This document shows positions 45,546 to 55,893 of a DNA stretch of 64,000 bases, in pieces. The DNA comes from Trichobilharzia regenti. Lineage: Eukaryota; Platyhelminthes; Trematoda; Strigeidida; Schistosomatidae. The position numbers and the translations under genes were made by a program. Numbering within the stretch: the first letter of the stretch is position 1; every line of letters begins with the position of its first letter. The notes beneath the pieces were generated by a model. It was not told where the DNA came from. It was given only the letters and a program-made list of their open reading frames with translations, and searched no databases. The stretch covers positions 29,069,379 through 29,133,378 of the forward strand of contig OX235263.1 in NCBI GenBank assembly GCA_944472135.2, in the 5' to 3' direction.

Positions 45546-46184
45546 TATGGGAACATTTCACACTATCAAATCTTATAACTACAATGAAGGTGAACTTTAA
45601 AAGGAAAAGCAAAAGTATTCAACATAGACTAAACTATGATGTGCATTTATCATCAGCGCATAGAAGAGACACTACACACACACACACTGTTTGTACCTTT
45701 TGTATTATCAATACTACTTCTAGTACTACTACTAATTGTATGTTGAAACCTTGGTAAGGGGCTTCATTCTATGAACAAACGATTCAAAGAAAAAAAGGAA
45801 CAGATTAGACTAACACGTCACAATTCATTTGTAGAGGTCAACTAATATATTACTATGTGGAGTATTGTGGCAATGATTTCTTTTATCTCTAGATAGCAGA
45901 ATTCCTCTGTAAGTGAAGATGTTTTTCAACAAGTTTTACTTAACTATTACTTAATTAACAGATTTACAGAGAATCGATTGATTGATTTCCAAGTAGTTTT
46001 TATGACACAGAGGCTTTCGACTTATGCAAAACTCCATAATAACCCTTGAAGACGTTCTGAGGCTTACTTTCATTTACTTAAACAGGAAATAAAGTGGAAT
46101 ATTGACATGAAAAATACTCTTTATGCATAAGTCAAACAGAAGAAAGAACATTGCTAATGAATAAGAGGGTGATTAGGTAGTCAT
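45546..46184. other. No gene seen
   Basis: AT-rich DNA with a short (CA)n at about 45672-45688; nothing else recognised. Confidence 0.5.
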
Positions 46185-46390
46185 TCTATTTATAAACGTT
46201 CCTTTTCGCTCTGATGGGACAAAGGGCTTTAAGCTTGAGCTTTGGAGTTTCAGTAGCGTTATTGTTTTTATCAGATGGGGTTGCTAACCTCACGCCTAAC
46301 CTTCCCATTTTTCCGAACTCGCCACCGGTTAGGTGAGGTTTCGGAATGCTTCGGTCGGGAGTTGAACACCGGGCTGAATTTCAGAACTGC
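46185..46390 (-). repeat. SINE-V, decayed
   Basis: Plus text GCTCTGATGGGACAAAGGGC, CAGATGGGGTTGCTAACCTC and CGGTCGGGAGTTGAACACCG matches the order of the other SINE-V copies; the tRNA-like head is eroded. Confidence 0.6.
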
Positions 46391-46584
46391 GTATATGCTC
46401 TTGATGCTAGGATCAGGAAAGAACAAACTTGCATAGCTGTTGGACATCATCGGTTTGGAGAAACCAGATTTTCACAGATGCAAAAGTAGAACTACACATA
46501 CAGGATTCAATTGGCTGAGGCTATAAACGTGTGGTCATATTACAGAAGAGATCAGGGTATCCATCATCAGTCACACCGGGTCAC

Positions 46585-46800
46585 AGGAGGCATCCACTCC
46601 TTGTGACTTATGATCTCCAATGAAACTGTTTTGTATTTCTTTATTACTCCTTTGTCTCACACCTCTGCTCACTGTTTCTATTATGCTTTTCTTGTACTTT
46701 CTTCTCTTGCTTCGCGTGCTACACGGAATGTGGCAACTTGAACTTCCGCACATTTGTGCAAAGTTCTATGTCGAAAACAGACAGACAGACACAACTTAAA
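46585..46800 (+). repeat. RTE-b 3' end, solo
   Basis: GGCATCCACTCCTTGTGACT, TTGCTTCGCGTGCTACACGG and TTCTATGTCGAAAACAGACAGAC match the RTE-b 3' ends of the 2.7-kb units (for example 32050-32260). All coding sequence has been lost by 5' truncation. Confidence 0.75.
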
Positions 46801-46826
46801 ACATATTGTTAATAATGGTGTCAAAT

Positions 46827-47163
46827 TGTGGTGAGAGCCGTCTGCTAGCCAAATTCGTAGACAGTAGTTTACGTCAGCGTTTATGTCCCAAATATTGGTC
46901 ATGTGAAAAAAGAACAAAGATTGACTCAACAACCAATCACAGCAGATTTTGCGTAGGTGGATACAATTAGCAGATAGATGATCTGACATTCAAGAAACAG
47001 CCACAAAGAGATGAAAGATTAACTTTCAGTGAGAAACAACCAATCAGAAGACTGTGTTTGTCTGCTAACAATAATCTATAATAATGTACATGAAAATCTA
47101 TAAATACATGTGGATTTCCTTAATAAACGATGTGTTGCCTGGCCGTTGTCTTCTGTTGTTACA
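46827..47163 (+). mobile_element. Solo LTR
   Basis: A 337-bp element, TGTGGTGAGAGCC to TTGTTACA, with perfect 4-bp duplication AAAT at 46823-46826 and 47164-47167. It has CCAATCACAGC, the TATA-like CTATAAATACATG near 47094 and AATAAA near 47122. The fourth member of the family in the window. Confidence 0.8.
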
Positions 47164-47167
47164 AAAT

Positions 47168-47782
47168 TAGTAGGGAATGGTAGCTAATGGTTCGTCATTG
47201 AGCCCCTAGTTTTGACTGGATTCTATCCGTGAAGTTAGAAAGTTTATCAAGTTAGCAGTGCTGAAACAACTATAAGCCATATATTATGAGGTAGATGATA
47301 GTCAATATTTAAGGAGAATCCTAGTCTTGGGTTTTAAGTTAGATGGACAAAATAAGCATGGACAAAACAGCAACCCGCACAACTACCAACAGATTATCTC
47401 TTCACACTTCGCATCAATCAATACATCAAAATGAAAATCAGCAATAAGAAAGATCAGAAAAGATGGAGATAATAATGTCAGTTGTCGCAAAATAATATCA
47501 TAAGGCGAACAGGAAGAAACATACATGATATTGCAATTTAGGAGTAATATACATCATAAGTTAACCATCTAAAGGCATATTCATGTACCACACTAAACAT
47601 TTATTAGTTAACAAGCTAATAATACAGATCGTTTGTTAGAACTTTAGTAAATGAAACAAATTTGAAGCCACAAATTACCCACAATAAGTTGAACACTTGA
47701 ACTACAATTATATAGATCACATAACTGAAACTGTAGATAATTCTTGCACAAATTGTAACAAATTGTCTGATATTCCTTTAGT
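47168..47782. other. No gene seen
   Basis: AT-rich DNA, no coding or repeat signal identified. Confidence 0.5.
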
Positions 47783-48057
47783 AATTAGATGGTTGGAGGC
47801 AATCGCCCACAGAAAGCCCAGTCTTTGACCTAGGTTTCGTGCTAGTTGGCACTCATCAGTCAGCAAGGTGTATCTGCAACCTTGAAGGAACTCATGTCCC
47901 TTCTGACTGCAGCACTGGGTGACGCGGGTTCGAATCTCAGAAGGGACATGAGTTCCTTCAAGGTTGCAGATACGCCTTGCTGACTGATGAGTGCCAACTA
48001 ACACGAAACTTAGGTCCAAGAGTGGGCTTCCTGTGGCCGATTGCCTCCAACCATTTA
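47783..48057. repeat. SINE-C foldback with hammerhead cores on both strands
   Basis: The left arm 47786 to about 47900 and right arm about 47930-48051 are near-perfect inverted repeats. They surround a centre of about 30 bp containing the box-B-like GCGGGTTCGAATC. The right arm reads TTGCAGATACGCCTTGCTGA, CTGATGAGTGCCAAC, TAACACGAAACTTAGGTCC. That is a hammerhead core CUGAUGA, helix II and GAAAC. The left arm is the same on the minus strand. Confidence 0.8.
47985..48016 (+). ncRNA. Hammerhead ribozyme-like motif in SINE-C
   Basis: CTGATGAGTGCCAACTAACACGAAAC contains both invariant blocks (CUGAUGA and GAAA) around a short helix II (GTG/CAC). This is the most intact SINE-C core. A mirror copy is on the minus strand in the left arm. 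Helices I and III were not modelled. Confidence 0.6.
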
Positions 48058-49010
48058 ATATCATCAAATCAATGTGCACCGTGATGGCGAGCTAGCTAGA
48101 ATGGTGGTCACATTACAACCTGACTGATAGAATTCAGTCTACACCAATCAGGGGACTAGACGCATCACACTAGTTACTAGTGTCAAATCAAAATTCCTCC
48201 AGTATACCTAATAACATTATTAAACCCAGATTCTACTTTCATAAAGAGATACCTTACTGTGAAAACCGGACATCCATAACCATGATACGCCTAAAGCCAC
48301 AAGAAAATCACAACTTCACAATTTTTGTTTACCTGCCAAATGTTGACAAGTATACACTTTGTTTATGATATTTATCTATAACCTTCAACTACCTAATAAA
48401 ACGAATAACCAGGCCACTGTTTGCTAGTTAACTGCAAATTGAACAGGACTTACACACCATACTACCCCTCCACACTTATCTACAGAGGTGTATTCTTCCT
48501 TTACGCCGCTGCTAGTAACTACATCTTTGAAGGATGGATAGCTGTGCGAAATACTTTGCACAAAAGGTAGAATCAATTACCTATATCTTCGGAAATAACG
48601 CAACTCTGTAAAGTCTACACATATAGGCATCAAATGCAAAGGTCTGGCATATAATATTATAGGCTTTTACTGACGATGTATACAATTTTCAACAACTTTC
48701 ATTGTATTCTCAATAAGTATTGAATACTTTCTTCATTTGTAGTGTTTTCCTTCTAGGTCAGCTCATAAATAATAATAATAATAACAACAATAATAAAGAT
48801 AATGATTAGACAAATCAATATTTTATTCTTTTATGTTCTATGATATTCTAAAGAACTACTCAAGCAAACACTGGAATGTGAGTGAACTTAATAAATTCTA
48901 TTGATCGATAATCTTGATCATAAATGAACAACAAATATGTAAATATATGCTAATAATAACAAATAAATAAACACTACTTCAGTCTCTGGAGTAAAAAATC
49001 TTTAAATATT
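48058..49010. other. SINE-C-associated flank, then no gene seen
   Basis: 48058-48180 (GTGCACCGTGATGGCGAGC, GAATTCAGTCTACACCAATC) is shared with 25640-25700, so it belongs to the SINE-C repeat. The rest is AT-rich with an (AAT)n run near 48770-48800 and no convincing exon. Confidence 0.5.
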
Positions 49011-49014
49011 CAAC

Positions 49015-49165
49015 TGCGTACTGATGAAGAGTCCCAAACTAGGACGAAACAGCTGGATGCCCAGTACTCCCCGCAGGTTTTCCAATGGTTCTCTAACTGA
49101 TGTCAGCTCATGATGAAATCCTGTAACCAATCAACCAAATCCCTACAAACCAACACTTGAAAAAG
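49015..49165 (+). repeat. SINE-A, 3' part with intact hammerhead core
   Basis: GCGTACTGATGAAGAGTCCC, AAACTAGGACGAAACAGCTG, then CCAATGGTTCTCTAACTGATG and CCCTACAAACCAACACTTG. Both invariant hammerhead blocks are present and helix II (GTCC/GGAC) pairs. The tRNA-like head is lost. Confidence 0.75.
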
Positions 49166-49284
49166 AAAACTATTCACTAGTGAACAGTTGGAGAAAATAG
49201 ATCATGTGGGTTATAAAATGGGGGGGAGGGGGGGAAGAAATAAAACATGCGGAAAGATTAATATCGAGAATAGCACACAACACA

Positions 49285-49525
49285 CACTAGATTGATTGGC
49301 TTATGATGACACGTCGGCTACTAGTATGGACGCTTCAACGATACCTGTGTCCCAAGGGGTCCAGTGGACAACGCTTTGTCATTTGAAACGATGTGTACTG
49401 AGTTCGAGTCTGAGTAGGAACACTATTACTCACTGGGAATCCAGGTATATTTAGATGATGAGTCCCAGATAAGACGAGATTGACATGCTGAATTCTATTG
49501 CTAGTCACCACGCATCGAATTACTT
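49285..49525 (+). repeat. Sm-alpha-like hammerhead repeat
   Basis: A box-B-like GAGTTCGAGTCTGAG is followed by ATCCAGGTATATTTAGATGATG, AGTCCCAGATAAGACGAGAT and GCTAGTCACCACGCATCG. The GATGATGAGTCCC...GACGAGAT core is one base off GAAA. Confidence 0.65.
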
Positions 49526-50188
49526 CACAACACAGACTAGACATGGAATTATATTCAAATGAACAAACACGAGTGTGAGAGAATGGAGAATAACTTAATG
49601 ATGATGGATGCATCTGCACTTTTGCAAATCAATTTATGCAACATCGTCAAGAGTTTCCAGTAATTCACTCCCAGCATTCCAATAGGAAGGAAGGAGGTGT
49701 TACTGAACGACGACTTTTACCGCTATACAGCTGATAATGAGCCACACACCTGTTACATGAGATCTAGTCATCCTACCCTATTGTTCAAACCACAGCAAAT
49801 GGGGCAGGATTTAACCCGTTACCCCGTGGTTAGAAGTGGAAAGCCTAAAGCAATGAGCCACAACTACTACAAGCTATCGGACTAGACTTTGTGGACTAGT
49901 GTTACGTTTTTGGTTTTATTCTTTTTAAAACTACTCCTATTTTGATTAACACTGGGGTGTAGCTATGTCTCAAAGACCTAGACAATTGAGTGTAAACTAG
50001 TGGGGCTATTGGTCTAAAATTCAAGTCATTGGTTGAGGCTCGAAAAACTAATTAATGACTTTGATACGTATACATAGATGCGAATACTTGATTCCTACGT
50101 ATTTTGTTGCCGAGTTACAGAAAGGCTCGGCATACACAACACACAGCTTAGCTCCCTTGGTCGGGGATGGTTAACAATCTCATCAACT
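49526..50188. other. No gene seen
   Basis: Possibly a further tRNA-derived fragment near 49790-49880 (GTTACCCCGTGGTTAGAAGTGG), too weak to name. Otherwise unassigned. Confidence 0.4.
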
Positions 50189-50201
50189 AATTTATTTTAG
50201 T

Positions 50202-50345
50202 TACAGGATTTTATCATGAGCTGACATTGGTTAGAGAACCATTGGAAAACCTTGGAATACTGGATAGCCAACTGTTTCGTCCTAGTTTCGGACTCATGAG
50301 GAAATCCTGTAACCAATCAATCAAATCCCTACAAACCAACACTTG
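50202..50345. repeat. Short foldback SINE-A with target-site duplication
   Basis: A minus-oriented 3' tail and hammerhead part (ACAGGATTTTATCATGAGCTG, AACTGTTTCGTCCTAGTTTC) is joined at about 50293-50297 to a plus-oriented tail (GAGGAAATCCTGTAACCAATC, CCCTACAAACCAACACTTG). A 13-bp direct repeat AATTTATTTTAGT at 50189-50201 and 50346-50358 encloses the 144-bp element. Confidence 0.85.
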
Positions 50346-50358
50346 AATTTATTTTAGT

Positions 50359-50940
50359 CACCTATCTCTCCACGTCCCACAATTAGCTATCATATAATTG
50401 ATAATAAGGTTATGGCCTTTTCACAATGGTTCATAATCCAGTTACAATTTGCCCAGAATGGACTGTTGACCTTTACGTTTAAAGTTAGACGACCAGATAT
50501 ATCTCACAAATGGCTAGAAACAAATTAGTCATAGCAAAACAACCTTTTCACATAAGTAGCAACACTTATTTTCAAAATGGTAAACATTTGAATTAACGTA
50601 CAACAATTCAAGGTCTAATTTTCATGAGTGACTAACATCCAAATAAACTTTCATTTAATGTCACTTATCATTAAACTTTCACTAATAGTTACTCAGTTTA
50701 TTTGATGATTAGGTACAGAATGATCTACTGGGATATAAATAGATGAAAATAACGAGTGATATAGGGAACAGAAACCACATCATGGGACAGACTTCCAAAC
50801 ATTACCTAGTAAATAGTTATTCAGTTTAATTACACTATAGATTTAATCAACAGTTACAGATAGCTATTTGTTTTTGTTTTACAAATTCTATGCTTAACGT
50901 GTTGAACTTCAGCATATACATTAAGAGTGAAGGTGAAAGT
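50359..50940. other. No gene seen
   Basis: AT-rich DNA without recognised features. Confidence 0.5.
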
Positions 50941-50944
50941 TTAA

Positions 50945-51256
50945 TTGCAAAATAAACTAGATAAACGAACGAATAGAGTGGTAATAGGATCACCGATATC
51001 CCTAATAGTGGTAGACATATTTATGGATAGTTGGGAACATAAGGCTCTTAGAAAGTATAATCCTGCTCCTAAGTTATGGCGGAGATACGTGGATCACATA
51101 TTCACTGTGTTGAAATCGGCAAATGCCCCTCAATTTCTCACACATACAAACTCATTAGTAGACGGAATCTAATTCACTTCTGAGTTAGAAAATGAACAGG
51201 GTGAGTTGGTCATTCTAGATTGTGGAATAAAACGAAAAGAAGATGGTGGGTTAGAT
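50945..51256 (+). pseudogene. PLE-A reverse transcriptase fragment, left of a nested LINE
   Basis: The plus strand reads VVIGSPISLIVVDIFMD (motif B region), LWRRYVDHIFTVLKSANAPQ (motif C, YVDH instead of YVDD, a lost catalytic aspartate), then FTSELENEQGELVILDCGIK and RKEDGGLD. A stop and the YVDH change make it inactive. The text resumes at 52288 beyond the inserted RTE-a. Confidence 0.8.
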
Positions 51257-52287
51257 TTTATTTATTATTATTATTGTTGTTCCCCTGGGTTCCTAGTGGA
51301 ACATAGGGCTTCAACTCCACGTCTCCACTTGCCACTTCTGTCTTCCTTCTGCTGTACTTTTCACCTGCATCCATGTTAGTCCATACTGTTTCAACCAACT
51401 CTTCTTCACACGATCTCCTCCATGTCACCCACCCTTGCACTGACGTCCCACTCACCGCTTCCCCTTCGGGTTCTACTAGAGGGCTTGATGCGCGATGTCA
51501 CCCAGTGGCCTCCTCAGCTAGTGTCCAATCCATCTCCACTTTCTCCTGCACATTTGTTGGTTAGCGATTGATTCTTGTTTTGTTTGTTTATGCCCATAGT
51601 TTCTTGTTGGTGATTCTTCCTGGCCCGGCTAACTGATCTTCAGTATAGATCCAGCGAAGACAGTTGTTAATAAAGGTCTGCAACAGGCTGTTGGAAATAT
51701 TCTTTGTGACCCACCCGCCAAGTTTCTGATCCGTATAGAATAGCTGACTGGCTTGACTTTTGTGTTGAAAATCCGACCGAATTTTGTTGTTGATGCTGGC
51801 TGAGTGACGGAGATTTCCAGATTGGTTGTTTCACGTTGATGAATGTGTTTCTCGCCTTCCGGATTCTCGCTCGACTAGACATCCTCGTCCGTTCTGACAT
51901 CCTGTAGTTGATATAATGCTCAATCCTAGATACGTGAATGAAGTAACCTCTTTCAAATCCCTCCCGTTAATGGTGATTGACGCTAGATGTTGCTGCTGTT
52001 GTTGTTGGTTGGTTATTTTCATCACCTCCATCTTGTCTATGTTCACCTGGAGTCCTGTCTTCGCCGGCTGCTTCTTCGACCAGTTTGTCGGTCTGTTTTC
52101 GCTTGTAAGTCTTCGATTTTGTGTGACATCAAGCATAAATCATCCACGTGCGAAATCCTGGTCTTCTAGGTACTTCACGTCGGTCCAGGATATTCCTGTC
52201 TTCTCGTTTCCCACTGTCTGACGCATAATCCAGTCCACCACAATTAGGAATATCATTGGTGATAATAAGCACCCTTGTCTGACTCCT
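51257..52287 (-). pseudogene. RTE-a LINE nested in PLE-A, with target-site duplication
   Basis: Minus orientation. From the 5' side: a region just after the RT core, a broken KTGLQVNIDKMEVMKITNQ, TSFTYLGLSIISTTGCQNGR, KARNTFINVKQPIWKSPSLS, FINNCLR-like sequence and SVQGWVTWRRSCEEELVETV. It ends PYVPLGTQGNNNN with an (AAT)n(AAATA) tail. A perfect 9-bp direct repeat GGGTTAGAT at 51248-51256 and 52288-52296 flanks it. It is 5'-truncated with several frameshifts. Confidence 0.85.
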
Positions 52288-53200
52288 GGGTTAGATACTA
52301 TCATTTATAGGAAACCGACACACTCTAGTAAATACTTAATTCATCCCATTCAGAATCGGTAAAAAAAGGTTTATTTAAATATCTTTATAATCGGATCCAG
52401 AGCCTAAGGCCAGAAGATTCAAGTAACAAAATCAAACAAATAAAGGAAATATTACCAGTGAATTACTATCCAACAGAATTGATTTAGAAATATATAAAGA
52501 ACCATAAAAAAAAACTAAGACTAGCAATAAAAGTGATAAAAGTAATACAGAATTCAAAGCTTCTGTAGCACTACTGTATAAAGAAGGGACTTCAAATGCC
52601 TTACGTATAATTCCCAGTGACCCTAGAATTAGGGTGGCATTTAAACCATTTAAACTTTGTCGGCTTAAGGATCCAAATAACGAAAAGGACTATGAGTGAG
52701 GTCAATTACACAGGTCAAACTAGTAGATCAAAGTCAACTAGATTATTGGAACATAAAAATTTAGCTAGACCTTGAATAGTTGACCCTGATAAGTTAAATA
52801 ACCTAGAAAAAAGAATTCTGCCATTGCACTGCATTCACTTACATGTTATCCTAAAACAGGATGGGACAATATAGTTAGGTGGAGAGAGAGAGAGGTTAAT
52901 CAGTGAAGCTTTGTTTAACGATTCAACACCACAGCACACATGCAGACGGAATGACGCAATGCCTATACTGGAGATATAGAAAGTGACAACAAACAACAAA
53001 AGGAAGTTGGATAGACAGAAAGAGAAAAAAAAGTGTATATAAGACAAAATGTGTGACTAAATTGATATGATTATGAGTAGCAATAATTTATGCTCAAAAC
53101 ATTATCATCCAGTTGTTAATACTGTATCACTATGTAATTATTAAAATAAACTTAGCAAGTATGGAATTACATTCTACCACAGTACCCAAGTTTTACACTT
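52288..53200 (+). pseudogene. PLE-A remainder: linker, GIY-YIG, C-terminus and 3' tail
   Basis: Continues the PLE at 50945. In order: LDTIIYRKPTHSSKYL, a frameshifted stretch, then VALLYKEGTSNALRIIPSDP and FKPFKLCRLKDPNNEKDYE. A broken GIY-YIG (VNYTGQTSRSKSTRLLEHKN) follows, then SAIALHSLTCYPKTGWDNIV and RERLISEALFNDSTPQHTCR. The tail 53060-53200 has TGATTATGAGTAGCAATAA, ATGCTCAAAAC and CACAGTACCCAAG. YIG has become YTG. Confidence 0.8.
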
Positions 53201-53595
53201 AGATTATTGAAAGTCTATTGTCTACTAGCTAGTTTATCGATCTAATAACAATGAATGGTCTTTGCTTAGTTATGCAAAAACTAATGAGATAGATAATTTT
53301 ATCTTTCGTTTTTAACATAATCTTCTAACACTATACACTGTTAAGTTGACCTTTATAGTGACTAGTAGAATATGTCACTCAGTAATGGCGTGTACGTCCC
53401 GAGAATAAGTAACATAGCATACGTATATTCTCTATAGACTAATAATGTGATTCCTATGAAAGTGTTAAAACTTTAACAGGTGTTACCAGAATTAAACTAG
53501 TTAGTCTGAAGAGTAGTTGTCAACCATTCGAACAACAATTCGCCAGTTGTTTCAATTATTCCTAAACGAACACACTATTTGATAACGGATAAGAA
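53201..53595. other. No gene seen
   Basis: AT-rich DNA without recognised features. Confidence 0.5.
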
Positions 53596-53599
53596 AGCA

Positions 53600-54025
53600 G
53601 AAGAAGAGGATATATCAAGCAGTATTGAGACTCCCAAGTAAAATAACTATCCAAGGAACTTCATCAGCAAAATCAACACTGCCAATTAAATATGGTCGAA
53701 AACGTATTCCGAAGACATGCAGGGAACTCAGCAGTTGTCATTCCATATAGAGTATAGACGTCAGACAATATCACAAGAGTACTCAATAAGCACGACATCA
53801 GAGTTTTCTTCAAAACAGCAGACACACACACACTACATAGCAATCTTGTCCATATAAAAGACCGAATCCCTAAGCATTCCCCATCCGATTGTGTCTACAA
53901 AATAAAATGCTTGCAATGTGATGCGATATACATCGGGGAAAACATCTCGAGAAATCAAAATCAGAAGAAATGAACGCTGTACAGCATTTGTTCGACCACC
54001 GAGAAATCTAGTTAGCGGACTGGAA
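53600..54025 (+). pseudogene. PLE-C-like linker and GIY-YIG fragment
   Basis: Frames give VVIPYRV, ITRVLNKHDIRVFFKTADTH, LVHIKDRIPKHSPSDCVYKI and KCLQCDAIYIGE, the CVYKIxCxxC-YIGE form of the PLE endonuclease. After a shift, LFDHREI matches the later histidine region. No RT is upstream. RT-X (-) begins at 54028. Confidence 0.7.
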
Positions 54026-54027
54026 AA

Positions 54028-54845
54028 TAATAATGATTTACTTTATTCCAAAAACAGTACTTGTGATACAGAATGGAATTTTCAGCATTAATCACAATAT
54101 TGCATCTAATTTCCTCAAATTATAAATAAACATTAATCACACAGAAAATTTTCCACATTTACAATACAGGTAGTGTCAAAAACATGCAGCATATAAGATG
54201 GAAATGACAATAATAATGATAACAGCTAGGGTAATAATAATAATAATAAGAATACAAGTGAAAATTGCCGTTGGCTTGTGCCACACAGTATTGGCAATGT
54301 GGTATAGAAATCCTAACATGTTTAAAATATTGAATATAATGTTCTCTTTACATGATATGGTGAGGGGAAAAACAAAGATAACAGCAGTCATGGAGACAAG
54401 TTGGTGTTTGCAATTATGACAGTAAAACAAAGAAGTAATAGGACCATAAATATAATAGAAATAATAAAAGTAAAACGTGAAGGCACATAAGGATGGATGA
54501 AGGAAATTGTTTATTTACTAAATGAAAAAAGTTAGTTAATTCTTGCCTGACACTGTTTTCATCACATAAAATACATAAGTATGGTATCATAGAATTTTTA
54601 TACTTAGACGTGCGAGCATACAGTTTTCTGAAGTTACTTCTTGTTCTAACTGAGGAGATGCAAGGTGAAAGCTGAGTGGATGCTCCAAGTCAGACAAAAT
54701 CCCTTTAGCAAATTTATTGCACGAAGTCAAGCGCCTATCGACAACGATGTTAACTATGTGGTCCACTGGGACACCACTCACCCTACTAACAGTCTTCTAC
54801 GAACTGTGACATAGTCTTTTTTAAGCAAATCAGGAAAGAAAGATC
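54028..54845 (-). pseudogene. RT-X non-LTR retrotransposon, 3' end
   Basis: The minus strand starts in DLLKKDYVTVRR, continues SGVPVDHIVNIVVDRRLTSC and ILSDLEHPLSFHLAS (compare GLLKKDFALLRR and ILSDPEDPLYTQLS at 29642), then a 3' UTR of about 520 bp shared with 4270-4788 and an ATT tail at 54028. It is 5'-truncated with a frameshift. This copy links the RT-X coding end to its 3' UTR. Confidence 0.75.
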
Positions 54846-55154
54846 ATCAGTAATAGGTCTACACACTACAGAATCAGGACACAAAATTGCTTTTGACAAT
54901 ATTGAAATCATCACCCAGAAAAATTTCAGACATCACAAAGAATGTCTCATGTCAATAAGAAGCACTTAATATCAAATAGAATCTAAAGTGTGTGAGTAGG
55001 AATGATGGACTAAAACAGAATTTAACCTGGTTACAACACACACCCTCCAACATGAAATGACAAAATCAACATGAATGTGATAAGTAATATCATCATATAA
55101 ACACACGCTGTTTAATAATTTTACACAGTTATCAAATCCAACAAATCTAAACCT
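54846..55154. other. No gene seen
   Basis: AT-rich DNA; a weak ORF on the minus strand (54972-55208) is not taken as coding. Confidence 0.45.
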
Positions 55155-55404
55155 GGTTTCATTATCTCTACCAATTGGCCAACTTGACAACCCAAAAAAT
55201 GACCCCATAATGAGGAGCGATGATTAAGTTGTAATGCACAGGCGGTGAGAATTTGTAACTTCTTCTTGAATAAAATTTCATGAAGTTATTAGCAGCAGTA
55301 AATACTGGAACATCAGTAAAGATTATATCGGCTTTCCTTAATCATTCATTCACCCGAAATTCAAAAAATTTATATACCGATACGAACTGAAAAAAGGCAA
55401 AAAG
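55155..55404 (-). repeat. PLE tail and partial extra 5' leader
   Basis: 55155-55345 matches 4790-4995. On the minus strand 55404-55345 continues as TCAGTTCGTATCGGTATATAA and TTTTTTGAATTTCGG, a diverged copy of the PLE leader GTATCGGGAAATAAATG...TTCTTG at 58344-58374. It therefore appears that a truncated second copy of the PLE start lies directly downstream of the left PLE's 3' end. Confidence 0.5.
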
Positions 55405-55893
55405 GTAAATAAAGCAGGATTTAATGAATTCATCAAATTTCGGTAGAACTCGTCAGCTGAATACTCTACATACACGGATGTATATACTTTTGAAATTACA
55501 TTGGGAGATATAAGACTGATAAGTAAACAAACTACATTGAATTAATCATGCAGAAAGACACGTGCAAATGTTTTCCAGGTCATGTTCAAATAGATAAGGG
55601 GAGAGAGAGTATGAGAGATCAAAATTAAGATAAATTGCATTACGCTTCAATTACATCACTTAGATAAACAATTAGTCATTAGGGAATATAACGAGAATTG
55701 CAAACAGACTAATATCAATAGTAATAGTTATAATATTAATAATAGTGTTGAAGTGAGTTAAGATAATCTTACTGATAAAGCATAGTTTTAGATGAATCAA
55801 GAATAATAATAATAATGATAATAATAACAATAATAGTAAGAAGAAGAGGTAGAATAATAGTAATAACAAGTAGAGAATAATAAGTAAAACGTA

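Noticed and set aside
48470..48600. Minus-strand ORF around SSGVKEEYTSVDKCGG
   Set aside because: No splice signals or recognisable domain; likely chance or part of an old repeat.
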